A program made the position numbers and the translations under genes. From Oscillospiraceae bacterium (GTDB lineage: Bacteria; Bacillota; Clostridia; Oscillospirales; Oscillospiraceae), in assembly GCA_022800665.1 (NCBI GenBank), contig JAAWQS010000031.1, forward strand, positions 1 to 32,181: DNA of 32,181 nt, read 5' to 3'. Shown here piece after piece: positions 21,724 to 29,553 of the stretch. The notes under the pieces were generated by a model. That model had not been told where the DNA came from and made no database searches. It saw only the letters and a program-made list of their open reading frames with translations. The stretch's first letter is position 1. Each line of letters begins with the position of its first letter.

Positions 21724-21948
21724 ATGAAACAGTCGCGGGTATGCCCCAAGTGCGGCGGTACGGACATCCTGATTTTCGAGGGCTATGCGGGCGCGTATGG
21801 CAGTGGAAACCACATTATGACCGGGCACTCTATCTTCTCCGCCGTCCCCATAGACCGGCATATCTGCTGCGGGTGCGGTTTTGTGGAGGAGTGGGTCCGT
21901 GAGGAAGATATGGAAAAGCTGAGAAAATCAAAAAAAGGGTACCGCTAA
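21724..21948 (+). CDS. Small zinc-ribbon protein, 74 aa, unknown function
   Basis: The zinc ribbon is formed by CPKCGG at residues 8-11 and CCGCGF near residue 50 (CxxC...CxxC pattern). The centre (YAGAYGSGNHIMTGHSIFSA) is Gly-rich, and the C-terminus is charged and helical (REEDMEKLRKSKKGYR). Proteins of this shape are annotated as hypothetical in many Clostridia; I know no function. The ATG follows gaggag, which overlaps the deoD stop, so it belongs to the deoC-deoD unit. Confidence 0.72.
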   Translation: MKQSRVCPKCGGTDILIFEGYAGAYGSGNHIMTGHSIFSAVPIDRHICCGCGFVEEWVREEDMEKLRKSKKGYR

Positions 21949-21966
21949 GTGCGGGTACAGTCCAGG

Positions 21967-22002
21967 AAAAAGCCCTCTCAGTCCGCCTGCAGCTGACTGA
22001 GA
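21967..22002 (-). terminator. Terminator after larE
   Basis: TCTCAGTC (21976-21983) pairs with GACTGAGA (21995-22002). On the minus strand it is followed by GGGC and TTTTT (21967-21971). It closes the five-gene minus-strand set and lies between convergent genes; on the plus side there is no T tract. Confidence 0.75.
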
Positions 22003-22045
22003 AAGCTGATCCCAAGGGCAGCGGCCCGCTCTCAACCGTCCCCAT

Positions 22046-22804
22046 CTATGTCTCCCGGCCCTCCCGTGGAACGCGGTCCAGGTCAATACAGGCAAAGTCC
22101 GCCGCCAGCCGCGTCCGCATCTCCGGCAGAATCTTCCGGGCCAGCTCCAGCTGCTCCCGCCGCACTTGCAGCAGACCGTCCCCGCCCCGCAAACGCAGGC
22201 GGAAATCTATCAACCCCGCCGCTGCAAACGCCGCCTCGCCGCGGGCCACCCGGCCCAGAGCTGAGGCGGTGATTTTTGTCCCCGCAGGGACCCTGGTGGC
22301 CAGACACGCATAGGACGGCTTGTCCCATACCGGCAGCGACGCCGCCTCTGCCAGACGCCGGATCTCCGCCTTTGCCACGCCGCACTCCCGCAGGGGCGAA
22401 CGCACCCCCAGTTCCCGCAGCGCACGCATTCCAGGGCGGTCCCCGGCGTCGTCCGAGGCGTTGCTGCCGTCCGCAGTCACCGGGAAGCCGTCCGCCCGCG
22501 CCGCCGCCATCAGCCGGGTGAACAACGCATGTTTGCAGTAATAACAGCGGTCCGGCGGGTTTTCTGCCACCGCCGGAACCGTCAGAATATCGAAATCTAT
22601 GACCGTCAGCTTCGCACCCAGATGCCGGGCGGTTTCCGCCGCGTCCTCCAGCTCGAAGTCCGGCTGAAAGGGCGTGCGCACAAAATACGCCGCTGTCCGC
22701 CCGGCGAACCGCACCGCCTCGTGGAGCAGCCACGCCGAATCCACCCCGCCGGAAAAAGCGATGCCTACCGCCGGATTCTCCCGGAAAAATTCCCCGACCG
22801 TCAT
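22046..22804 (-). CDS. larE: LarE-family ATP-dependent sulfur transferase
   Basis: About 252 residues of the PP-loop N-type ATP pyrophosphatase superfamily. SGGVDS is at residues 18-23. The LarE signature ENPPDRCYYCK holds C87 and C90. SYACLATRVP holds C167, in the place of the sacrificial cysteine that LarE of Lactiplantibacillus plantarum gives up as sulfur donor. LarE thiolates the nicotinic-acid-derived precursor of the nickel-pincer cofactor of lactate racemase-type enzymes. No larA, larB or larC is visible here. The start overlaps the deacetylase stop (ATGATGA); the second ATG is used because its distance to the SD aaggggg is better. Confidence 0.85.
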   Translation of the reverse strand: MTVGEFFRENPAVGIAFSGGVDSAWLLHEAVRFAGRTAAYFVRTPFQPDFELEDAAETARHLGAKLTVIDFDILTVPAVAENPPDRCYYCKHALFTRLMAAARADGFPVTADGSNASDDAGDRPGMRALRELGVRSPLRECGVAKAEIRRLAEAASLPVWDKPSYACLATRVPAGTKITASALGRVARGEAAFAAAGLIDFRLRLRGGDGLLQVRREQLELARKILPEMRTRLAADFACIDLDRVPREGRET

Positions 22805-23676
22805 CATATACCCCCTTTCAGCGTCCGCTCCAAGCGTTTCACCAGCTTCTGGCCGGAGCACTCCTCCTCCACATTGAACCGCCCCATCACCCGTATGCTC
22901 TCCGGCTGTCCGGGGCGCAGCAGATTGCCGCAGCTGACGGTAGTAAAGGTGAAGTCAATGCCCTCCTGCCGGAGCAGCGCGTCCAGTTCATCGGTCCAAA
23001 AGCCGAAGGGGAAGGACACCGCCATCAAGTCCGTGGGGACGCGGCCCTCCCGCCGCGCCCGGAACTGCTCCAGATCCGCCCGGACCGCCGCGGCGTAGTC
23101 CTCCGCAGACTCCCCCGCTTCCCGGAGCATCCCGTCCCGCTGGCCGATACCCTCCTCAATCAGGCGGTGCATGTCGAAGCTGTGGGACTGGAGGTCCAGC
23201 ACCCCCTTCTCCACCCAGGGGAGAGCCTGTTCATAGGAAAACCGCTCCTCCCAGATATAGTTCCCGCTTCGGAAATCCAGGATTTCCCCCTCGTAACAGC
23301 CGATCATAAACACGGTGGCACAGAAGCCCAGCTCCTCCAGAACCGGCGCGGCGATGGTCAGATTGCTGGTATACCCGTCGTCCATGGTGATGAGCACCGG
23401 CTTGGCGGGCAGCGGCACGCCGTCCAGCACATAGTCCCGTACCTCCTCCAAGGTCACGGCTGTAAAGCCTGCGTCCTTTAATGCGGTCATCTGCTCCCGG
23501 AACCGCGCCCCGGAGATCATCGTACCCGGACCCGCTTCGTCGGTAAAATGGTGGTACATCAGCGCCGGCAGACGGCAGCCCGGTCTGCGGAACAGTCCAA
23601 AACGGATGTCCAGGCCCAGCAGCAGCAAAACAACTGCCAGCGCGGCAGTCATAACCTGCCTCCAATACTTTCTCAC
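22804..23676 (-). CDS. Membrane-anchored polysaccharide deacetylase (CE4 family)
   Basis: 290 residues. A single N-terminal hydrophobic segment (VMTAALAVVLLLLGLDI) acts as signal-anchor, placing the catalytic domain outside the membrane. CE4 landmarks are LPALMYHHF at the start, VLITMDDGYTSN with the metal-binding Asp pair, LQSHSFDMHRL as the His motif (HSxxxH), and VSFPFGFWTDE later. It probably removes acetyl groups from peptidoglycan or another cell-surface glycan. The GTG at 23676 has ggaggt 7-8 bases upstream; the longer upstream frame is rejected because it would read through the HtrA gene. It follows HtrA by 17 bases and overlaps larE. Confidence 0.82.
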   Translation of the reverse strand: MRKYWRQVMTAALAVVLLLLGLDIRFGLFRRPGCRLPALMYHHFTDEAGPGTMISGARFREQMTALKDAGFTAVTLEEVRDYVLDGVPLPAKPVLITMDDGYTSNLTIAAPVLEELGFCATVFMIGCYEGEILDFRSGNYIWEERFSYEQALPWVEKGVLDLQSHSFDMHRLIEEGIGQRDGMLREAGESAEDYAAAVRADLEQFRARREGRVPTDLMAVSFPFGFWTDELDALLRQEGIDFTFTTVSCGNLLRPGQPESIRVMGRFNVEEECSGQKLVKRLERTLKGGI

Positions 23677-23693
23677 TGTAAGCACCTCCGGGC

Positions 23694-25055
23694 CTATTTC
23701 GTCTGCATGGTCATCATTAAATCGAGGAACTTCCCGTTCCGGTACACACGGATCGGCACCTCGTCCCCCTCGGACAGCCACCGGCGGATCGCATAAATAT
23801 CCTCCGATGTGGACACCTCCTGCCCGTTGAAGGACACAATATAGTCCCCCCTGCGGACCCCGGCCAGATCGGCGCTCTTGCCTGTCTGCACGTCTTCCAC
23901 CCGCAGCAGGCCCCGGAAGCCGTCCGGAAACAGCTTGTTGGCTGGCTCCACGCTCACGCCCAACGCCACCGGCGGCTCTATATGCCCGTACATCACCAGC
24001 TCGTTGACCCACCGCTCCGCCTGGCTGGTGGGGATGGCAAAGCCCAGACCCTCAATGGTGTCATATTCGCTCATCATTTTAATGGTGTTGATGCCCACTA
24101 CCTGGCCGTACTGGTTAATCAGCGGGCCGCCGGAGTTGCCGCTGTTGAGGGCGGTGTTGGTCTGAATGAGAATCATTTCCACGCCGTCCACATTTACCGT
24201 GCGGCTGGCGGCGGAGACGATGCCGTTGGTAAAGGTATTGCGCAGCTGGGTCCCCAGGGGGTTGCCGATGGCGTAACAGGGGTCCCCGATGCGCAGGTCA
24301 TCGGAAACGCCGAACTCCGCCGGCTGGAGGCCAGAGGCGTCCGTCTTCAGCACCGCCAGGTCCTGCTCCGCGTCATAGCCCGCCAGCTGCGCCTCAGCCC
24401 GGTACTCCCCGCCGGAGGGCCATTTGATATAAACCCAGCAGTAGCTGCATCCGGCAATAACGTGGTAGTTGGTCAGAATATACCCGTCCTCGCTGAAAAT
24501 CACGCCAGTACCGGCAGTGAGGTAATCTTGGCGGCTTCTGCCCACCACCGTCACCACCGACGGGTTCACCTTCTCGTAAACGTCCCCCGGCTCCAGAGGC
24601 GTAAGCCCGCCACCGCCGGACAGGGTCAAGCGCGCCTCGCCTCCCGCCGGATAGCGGGCGATGGTGGTGGCTCCCTCGCCGACCTCGCCCCGGTCCCAGT
24701 AGTAGTCCTCCCCGTCCGCCGGTTCGCCGCTGTCCTGGGCAGGGGGCAGCGCCCAGCCGTACTGTCCCACGTACCACACCCCCGCGCCCAGACACATCAG
24801 TCCGATCAGCAGCGACAGCCCCACAAAAAGCCGTACGCCCCACCGGTTTTCCCGCCGGATCCTCTCCGGCGGCGCAATGGCGCTGCGCCAGGGGGCCAGG
24901 TAGTCCTCCTCTTCCTCTTCGCTGCTGTCAAAGACCGGCAGCGGTTCCCGCCGCTGCATACAGGGGGGCAGGTCCCGCTCATACCGCAGCTGTACCGGCT
25001 CGATCTGGTCGGCCTGCCGGTAGGTGAATACAATCTCTTTCTGCTGTCCCTCCAT
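23694..25055 (-). CDS. HtrA/DegP-type membrane serine protease with PDZ domain
   Basis: 453 residues. An acidic N-terminal tail of about 70 residues precedes a membrane helix (about 73-95). The trypsin-like domain has the complete triad: H198 in ILTNYHVIAG, D232 in EQDLAVLKT and S308 in NSGNSGGPL. A C-terminal PDZ domain (from about 360) contains FRGLLRVEDVQTGKSADLAG and GDYIVSFNGQEV. HtrA proteases degrade misfolded exported proteins at the outer membrane face. Gene order behind a sensor kinase and regulator resembles the CssRS/htrA arrangement in Bacillus. The ATG at 25055 follows agggggac. Confidence 0.9.
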   Translation of the reverse strand: MEGQQKEIVFTYRQADQIEPVQLRYERDLPPCMQRREPLPVFDSSEEEEEDYLAPWRSAIAPPERIRRENRWGVRLFVGLSLLIGLMCLGAGVWYVGQYGWALPPAQDSGEPADGEDYYWDRGEVGEGATTIARYPAGGEARLTLSGGGGLTPLEPGDVYEKVNPSVVTVVGRSRQDYLTAGTGVIFSEDGYILTNYHVIAGCSYCWVYIKWPSGGEYRAEAQLAGYDAEQDLAVLKTDASGLQPAEFGVSDDLRIGDPCYAIGNPLGTQLRNTFTNGIVSAASRTVNVDGVEMILIQTNTALNSGNSGGPLINQYGQVVGINTIKMMSEYDTIEGLGFAIPTSQAERWVNELVMYGHIEPPVALGVSVEPANKLFPDGFRGLLRVEDVQTGKSADLAGVRRGDYIVSFNGQEVSTSEDIYAIRRWLSEGDEVPIRVYRNGKFLDLMMTMQTK

Positions 25056-25090
25056 AGGTTTGTCCCCCTCACACACAACATTGCCGCCAT

Positions 25091-26548
25091 TTATACGGTT
25101 TTAGCCAGTCCCTTCTCCTCCGCCAGCTGCACGGTAAAGGAAAAGGTGGTGATGCCGTTTTCACTGGCGGCGGTGATTTTCTCCCGGTGCTGCTCCAGGA
25201 TGGTCCGCACAATATACAGCCCCAGCCCCACGCCGTCCTTGTCCTCACTGCGGGATTTGTCGGTCTTGTGGAACCGCTCGAACAGCAGCGGGAGCTCTTC
25301 CGCCGGAATGGTCTCGCCGGTATTGCGCACCGTGACCACCGCCTTCTCCCCCTGCTTCTCCAGGCCCAGGAACAGGGCGCTGCCCTGGGCGGCGAACTTG
25401 CACGCATTCTCCAGCAGGTTGTATACCACCTGGGTCAAAAGGTCATTGTCCCCCATGACCATGATGGGGTCCTCCGGGATTTCCACGTCCACATCCAGCC
25501 CGCGGCCTGTAATCTTCTTCTCCATGGACACCAGCACCCGGCGCATGGACTCCGACAGGTCAAAGGGCCGCTTCTGCTTAATCAGGTCTATGCTCTGCAG
25601 CTGGCTCACATCCAGCATCCGCCGCACCAGCCGGCTCAGCCGCCGGCTCTCGGCGGAGATGATGGACAGATACTGCCGCTCCTCCTCCGGGGAGATGACG
25701 CCGTCCAGAATACCGTCGGCGTAACCGGCGATGGTGGTCATGGGGGTTTTCAGCTCGTGGGAGATGTTGGCGATGAACTCCCGCCGCTGCTGCTCCGTCT
25801 TCTGGATGGAGTCAGCCATGGCGTTAAACGCCTCCGTGAGCTCCCCGATCTCGTCGTCCCGCCCGGTGTCGTAAACCCGTGCGTCGAAATTGCCGTCGGC
25901 AAAATTGCGGGCGGCGGTAGCCATGTCCTTAATGGGCTTGGTCTGCTGCATGGTGGTGGTGGCCGTGACCACGAAGGCAATGAGCAGCACCGTGACGGCG
26001 GTCATGGCGAAGATGCCCAGAAAAGCCCGCCACATCTCGGTCATGGCATTCGGCTCCGCCACCGCCAGCACTGGCCCCACCACCGTGCCGTCCGCCGCCG
26101 TGCGGGCGGGTACGGCCACCACAAACCGGGCCTTTTCATACAGGCCCAGCCTGCTGTTTCCGGCGTAGGACTCCCCCTTCTCCAGCTTCTCCCCCATCTC
26201 GGCGGGGAGGGTCAGCTCCCGGTTGCCAATGCTGCCGTCCGTGCTGATAAACCCCCGCAGGCTGGGAATCCAAATCAGGAAATCGGTGTTGCTCATGCGC
26301 TTGGCCACGCTGACGATCTCCTTCAAATCCTCGCTCCAGGGGCTGTTCAGGATGCCCGGCTTGCTGTAGGCGGACACGGCCATCTGGGCGATGACCTCCG
26401 CCTTGTCCTGCAGCTCCCCCCGTTTTTCCGACACAATATAGCTGTAAGTCAGGGAGAAGAAGGACGCGCCCAGCAGCACCAGGGTCAACGCCACCATGCC
26501 CACGGTCACGGTGAATGTCCTCCAATAAATCCCCTTAAACCGGCTCAC
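25091..26548 (-). CDS. Membrane sensor histidine kinase (HAMP, HisKA, HATPase)
   Basis: 485 residues: TM1 at about 11-37, an extracellular sensing domain of about 140 residues without a recognisable fold, TM2 at about 175-195, HAMP at about 197-250, HisKA with phosphoacceptor H264 (ISHELKTPM) and HATPase_c. The N box is at N381 (NLLENACKFA), the F box is ERFHKTD, and the G2 box is GVGLGLYIV. In the G1 box the usual DxGxG reads NTGET, an N-for-D change also known in some Firmicute kinases. The GTG at 26548 has SD gggagg. It is 12 bases after its response regulator and 35 bases before HtrA. Confidence 0.9.
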   Translation of the reverse strand: MSRFKGIYWRTFTVTVGMVALTLVLLGASFFSLTYSYIVSEKRGELQDKAEVIAQMAVSAYSKPGILNSPWSEDLKEIVSVAKRMSNTDFLIWIPSLRGFISTDGSIGNRELTLPAEMGEKLEKGESYAGNSRLGLYEKARFVVAVPARTAADGTVVGPVLAVAEPNAMTEMWRAFLGIFAMTAVTVLLIAFVVTATTTMQQTKPIKDMATAARNFADGNFDARVYDTGRDDEIGELTEAFNAMADSIQKTEQQRREFIANISHELKTPMTTIAGYADGILDGVISPEEERQYLSIISAESRRLSRLVRRMLDVSQLQSIDLIKQKRPFDLSESMRRVLVSMEKKITGRGLDVDVEIPEDPIMVMGDNDLLTQVVYNLLENACKFAAQGSALFLGLEKQGEKAVVTVRNTGETIPAEELPLLFERFHKTDKSRSEDKDGVGLGLYIVRTILEQHREKITAASENGITTFSFTVQLAEEKGLAKTV

Positions 26549-26560
26549 CGGCGGCCTCCC

Positions 26561-27250
26561 TTACTTCTTGGGCGCGGTCTCAAACTTATACCCCACGCCC
26601 CACACGGTCTTCAGTGCCCACTGCTCCGATACGTCCTCCACCTTCTCCCGCAGACGCTTGATGTGCACGTCCACCGTCCGGCTGTCGCCGAAGTAGTCGA
26701 ACCCCCACACCTCGTCCAGCAGCTGGTTCCGGGTGTACACCCGGTTGGGGGTGGAGGCCAGGTGGTAGAGCAGCTCCAGCTCCTTGGGCGGCGTGTCCAC
26801 TTTTTTCCCGTCCACGGTCAGCTCGTAGGAGTCCAGATTGATCTCCAGCTTATCGAAGACCAGCCGCTTCCGGGTGTCCGCGGGAATCTCCGTGCGCCGC
26901 AGCACGGCGTTGATCCGGGCAATCAGCTCCTTCATCTCGAAGGGCTTGACGATGTAGTCATCCGCGCCCATCTCCAGGCCCTGGATGCGGTCGAAGACCT
27001 CGCTTTTGGCGGTAATCATGATAATGGGCGTCCGGCTGGTCTCGCGAATTTTTGCGCATACGGCCCAGCCGTCCATGACCGGCAGCATGATGTCCAGCAG
27101 CACCATGTCCGGCTCCATGGACCGGAACATATCCACCGCCGAACCGCCGTCAAACACAGCCTGGACCTCAAAGCCCTCTTTTTCCAGATACATCCGGATC
27201 AGGTCAGAGATATTGTGGTCGTCCTCCACCACTAAAATCTTTCTAGCCAT
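26561..27250 (-). CDS. OmpR/PhoB-family response regulator
   Basis: 229 residues. The receiver domain has the acidic pair at residues 10-11 (VVEDD), phosphoacceptor D53 (LLDIMLPVMDG) and the switch-helix Lys in IMITAKS. The C-terminal winged helix (from about 130) contains LTPPKELELLYHLASTPNRVYTR (shown here only as the PPKELELLYHLA core) and VDVHIKRLREKVE. It should control its own operon including htrA (inference). The ATG of MARK at 27250 is six bases after aggagg; the in-frame ATG two codons earlier touches the SD. Confidence 0.92.
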   Translation of the reverse strand: MARKILVVEDDHNISDLIRMYLEKEGFEVQAVFDGGSAVDMFRSMEPDMVLLDIMLPVMDGWAVCAKIRETSRTPIIMITAKSEVFDRIQGLEMGADDYIVKPFEMKELIARINAVLRRTEIPADTRKRLVFDKLEINLDSYELTVDGKKVDTPPKELELLYHLASTPNRVYTRNQLLDEVWGFDYFGDSRTVDVHIKRLREKVEDVSEQWALKTVWGVGYKFETAPKK

Positions 27251-27309
27251 AGGCATCCTCCTGAATTTTCTCCGCAAATATGCCAAAAGAATACAATTAT
27301 GATATCCAA

Positions 27310-27315
27310 ATTATA
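27310..27315 (-). promoter_or_regulatory. Possible -10 of the two-component operon
   Basis: TATAAT on the minus strand about 60 bases before the regulator start. No good -35 lies at 16-18 bases. A regulator-dependent promoter would fit, but this is weak evidence. Confidence 0.3.
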
Positions 27316-27365
27316 CCCAACAGGGCGGAGATTGCTTGAACTTTTTGTAAATTACCGCGGCTCCG

Positions 27366-28493
27366 CTAAGCCCGGTAGGGACATATCCGGTAGCCCGCCT
27401 CTGACAGAGACCCCACCAGGGTTCCCAGTCCGCCGGTGCAGTCCCCTGCGCGGCCCAGATACACCGCCAGGTCCTCCCGGCGCTGGCCCGCCGCCCACAG
27501 CAGGCTCTCCGCCTGGACGCTGCCCCGCAGACCGGTATTCCGCCAGTCCAGCCCGGCCCTGACCCGCAGGCACCCCTGGTCCTCCAGAATGCCGTCTATA
27601 TCCTCCCGGCCCTCGTACCACACCAGCTCCAGCCAGGTGCAGCTCCCCTGCCACAGCAGATCCCGCGCCTGCTCCAGCTCCTCTGCGCCGCCCTCCAGCC
27701 GCAGGCCCACGCTGTGCCCGCCCGCCGTCAACGCCCGCACCAGGTCGCCGTCCGCCAGCTCCGCCAGCCCCAGCAGGAACGTACCCTGTACGCTCCCCAG
27801 CTGCTCCGCTGCCGCCAGCGCATCCGCCCGGTCATCCACGCTGAACAGCAGATACACCTGCTGTCCCTCCGCCGCCTGCACCACAGGAGGCGGCGCGGTT
27901 CCGGAACCCGGCTGGCTGGGCAGTCCGCCGCCGCTCTCCGGCGCGCCGCCCAGCGATTTCTCATAGGCGGCGTAACGGGAGGCCATCTGGGTGGAGGCCG
28001 CGTCGATAAACCCTGCGTCGTCCAGTATGCCGCCGGAGCTCTTGATGCGGATTAAAGGCGCCGTATTGGTCTGACTGTAGCTCCAGGTCAGCCTGAAGTA
28101 CCGGCACACCAGGTCCAGGGGGAAGAATACGCCGCCGCCGCGCTCAATGGCGTGGCCGTTGTATACGTTCCCCCGCTTATCATAGGCCGTCTGGTCCTCC
28201 AGGTCAAAGCGCAGGTCCACACGGTTGGTATAGAGCATCACCAGACCCATGGTATTGTTGCGCACATAGCTTACGCCCAGGTCGGTCCCCTCGAACACCC
28301 GGCTGGACACGTAGAGCACCCCGTCGGACCAGAAGGGCATGGTCTCGCTGCTCAGGTCCAGCAGCTGCTCGTTGACCGCCGTGAAATACACGTCCGACAA
28401 AACCGCCCTGCCCGCCGCTGGCAGCAGGGCCAGAGCCAGCAGCGACGCCAGCAGAAAGGCGTATGCTCTCATTATCCACCATTTTTTCTTCAC
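27366..28493 (-). CDS. Secreted protein with N-terminal stalk-like domain and degenerate polysaccharide-deacetylase domain
   Basis: 375 residues. The N-terminus KKKWWIMRAYAFLLASLLAL is a signal peptide or anchor. Residues about 40-160 resemble a copper amine oxidase-like stalk domain (YVSSRVFEGTDLGVSY, FFPLDLVCRYF). A Pro/Gly-rich linker (about 200-220) leads to a C-terminal domain that follows the CE4 deacetylase layout: VYLLFSVDD where active enzymes have TFDDG, TFLLGLAELADGDLVRALT, and GGHSVGLRLEGG where they have a metal-binding HS..H. The catalytic residues are therefore missing and it is probably a glycan-binding or regulatory pseudoenzyme. The GTG at 28493 follows aggagg; an upstream ATG lacks an SD. 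Confidence 0.68.
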   Translation of the reverse strand: MKKKWWIMRAYAFLLASLLALALLPAAGRAVLSDVYFTAVNEQLLDLSSETMPFWSDGVLYVSSRVFEGTDLGVSYVRNNTMGLVMLYTNRVDLRFDLEDQTAYDKRGNVYNGHAIERGGGVFFPLDLVCRYFRLTWSYSQTNTAPLIRIKSSGGILDDAGFIDAASTQMASRYAAYEKSLGGAPESGGGLPSQPGSGTAPPPVVQAAEGQQVYLLFSVDDRADALAAAEQLGSVQGTFLLGLAELADGDLVRALTAGGHSVGLRLEGGAEELEQARDLLWQGSCTWLELVWYEGREDIDGILEDQGCLRVRAGLDWRNTGLRGSVQAESLLWAAGQRREDLAVYLGRAGDCTGGLGTLVGSLSEAGYRICPYRA

Positions 28494-28550
28494 GCTGTCT
28501 GCCTCCTGCTTTCTGCGGCGGTCAGGCCGGGGTTTTGCCAAGCTGCTGAT

Positions 28551-28579
28551 AGTTTACCACAAATTATGCGCGGTTACAA
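28551..28579 (-). promoter_or_regulatory. Promoter of the deacetylase-like protein
   Basis: On the minus strand, TTGTAA (28574-28579), a 17-base spacer and TAAACT (28551-28556). The predicted leader is about 50 bases before the GTG start. Confidence 0.55.
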
Positions 28580-28615
28580 GAAAAACCGGAAAAGAACAGA
28601 TACAGATACATATAT

Positions 28616-28649
28616 AAAATGAAAGAAGCCGCTCAGCGCGGCCTCTTCC
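28616..28649 (-). terminator. Terminator of the rpmH-jag set
   Basis: GAAAGAAGCCGC (28621-28632) and GCGGCCTCTTCC (28638-28649) form a 12-bp stem with two G-U pairs on the transcribed strand and a 5-base loop, followed by ATTTTATAT. It lies 27 bases past the jag stop. Confidence 0.8.
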
Positions 28650-28675
28650 ATTTTTCTCCCTCTTACAACGCCCGC

Positions 28676-29545
28676 CTATCTTCTCTGTTCTTTGGACGAG
28701 CGGTCATAAGCTACAATGACGCGGCGGTTAGGCTCCGTACCCATAGAGTAGGTACTCACGCCCTCCACATCCTGCAGGGCTGTATGGATGACGTGACGTT
28801 CATAGGCGTTCATCGGCTCCAGCGTCACGTTGCGCCGGTTGCGCACTACCTTCGCGGCCACCTTCCGGGCCAGGCTCTGGAGGCTCTGCTCCCGTTTGGC
28901 CCGGTAGTTCTCCGCGTCCACATGAATCCGCACCCGCTTCTCGCCGCTGCGGTTCACACAGTAGCTGGTCAGCTGCTGGATGGCGTCCAGCGTCTCGCCC
29001 CGGCGTCCAATCAGCTGCCCCAGCTTCTCGCCCTCAAGAATGACCTTATACCGGCCCTCCTCCGGCTTATAGACCTTCACACGGGCCTGGCTCTCCATAT
29101 GCTCCAGCAGTCCGGTGAGGAAAGCGGTGATTTTCTGGGCCTTCTCATCGTCGCACACCGGTCCCAGGTCCTCCCTGGGTACGGGCGCCGGTTCGGACGC
29201 CGCGGCCTGCGCAGCCGGTTCCGGACGGACTTTCTTCCGCTCCGGATGCTCCGCGCGTTCCACACGCTCCGCAGCCGGCCTGGGGACGCTCTGGGGCTCC
29301 TGCGCTTTCGGCTTGGCCGCTGCCGGTCGTACGGGCGGCGCGGCAGGTACTGCCGGCTCCTCCTCCAGACCGTAGCTGACCCGGACCCTGGCGGGGCTTG
29401 CGCCGAACAGTCCGAACAGCCCCGTCTTTCCCCGGTCCAGCACCTCCATGGACACCTCATCCTCGCCCAGTCCCAGCTGGGCCAGGGCGTTGCGCTTTGC
29501 TTCTTCTATCGTCTTACCAGTCGCCTCAATGGATTTGATAGCCAT
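28676..29545 (-). CDS. jag: Jag/KhpB RNA-binding protein
   Basis: 289 residues: Jag-N domain (1-52, KSIEATGKTIEEAKRNALAQ, then KTGLFGLFG), an Ala/Pro-rich linker of about 90 residues that is low in conservation, a KH domain (LGQLIGRRGETLDAIQQLTS) and an R3H domain at the C-terminus (NAYERHVIHTALQDVEGVST). It binds RNA in the cytoplasm and is linked to cell-wall growth control in Gram-positives. The ATG is 8 bases after yidC stop with gaaggag. The position next to yidC is the conserved one. Confidence 0.93.
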   Translation of the reverse strand: MAIKSIEATGKTIEEAKRNALAQLGLGEDEVSMEVLDRGKTGLFGLFGASPARVRVSYGLEEEPAVPAAPPVRPAAAKPKAQEPQSVPRPAAERVERAEHPERKKVRPEPAAQAAASEPAPVPREDLGPVCDDEKAQKITAFLTGLLEHMESQARVKVYKPEEGRYKVILEGEKLGQLIGRRGETLDAIQQLTSYCVNRSGEKRVRIHVDAENYRAKREQSLQSLARKVAAKVVRNRRNVTLEPMNAYERHVIHTALQDVEGVSTYSMGTEPNRRVIVAYDRSSKEQRR

Positions 29546-29553
29546 ATGGGATC

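Noticed and set aside
22807-22861. Longer LarE starting at 22861
   Set aside because: Adds 18 residues inside the deacetylase coding region without an SD; the ATG pair at 22807/22804 has one.
25187-27235. Plus-strand open frame of 682 codons antisense to the sensor kinase and regulator
   Set aside because: Antisense shadow with biased composition; the kinase and regulator motifs are complete on the minus strand.
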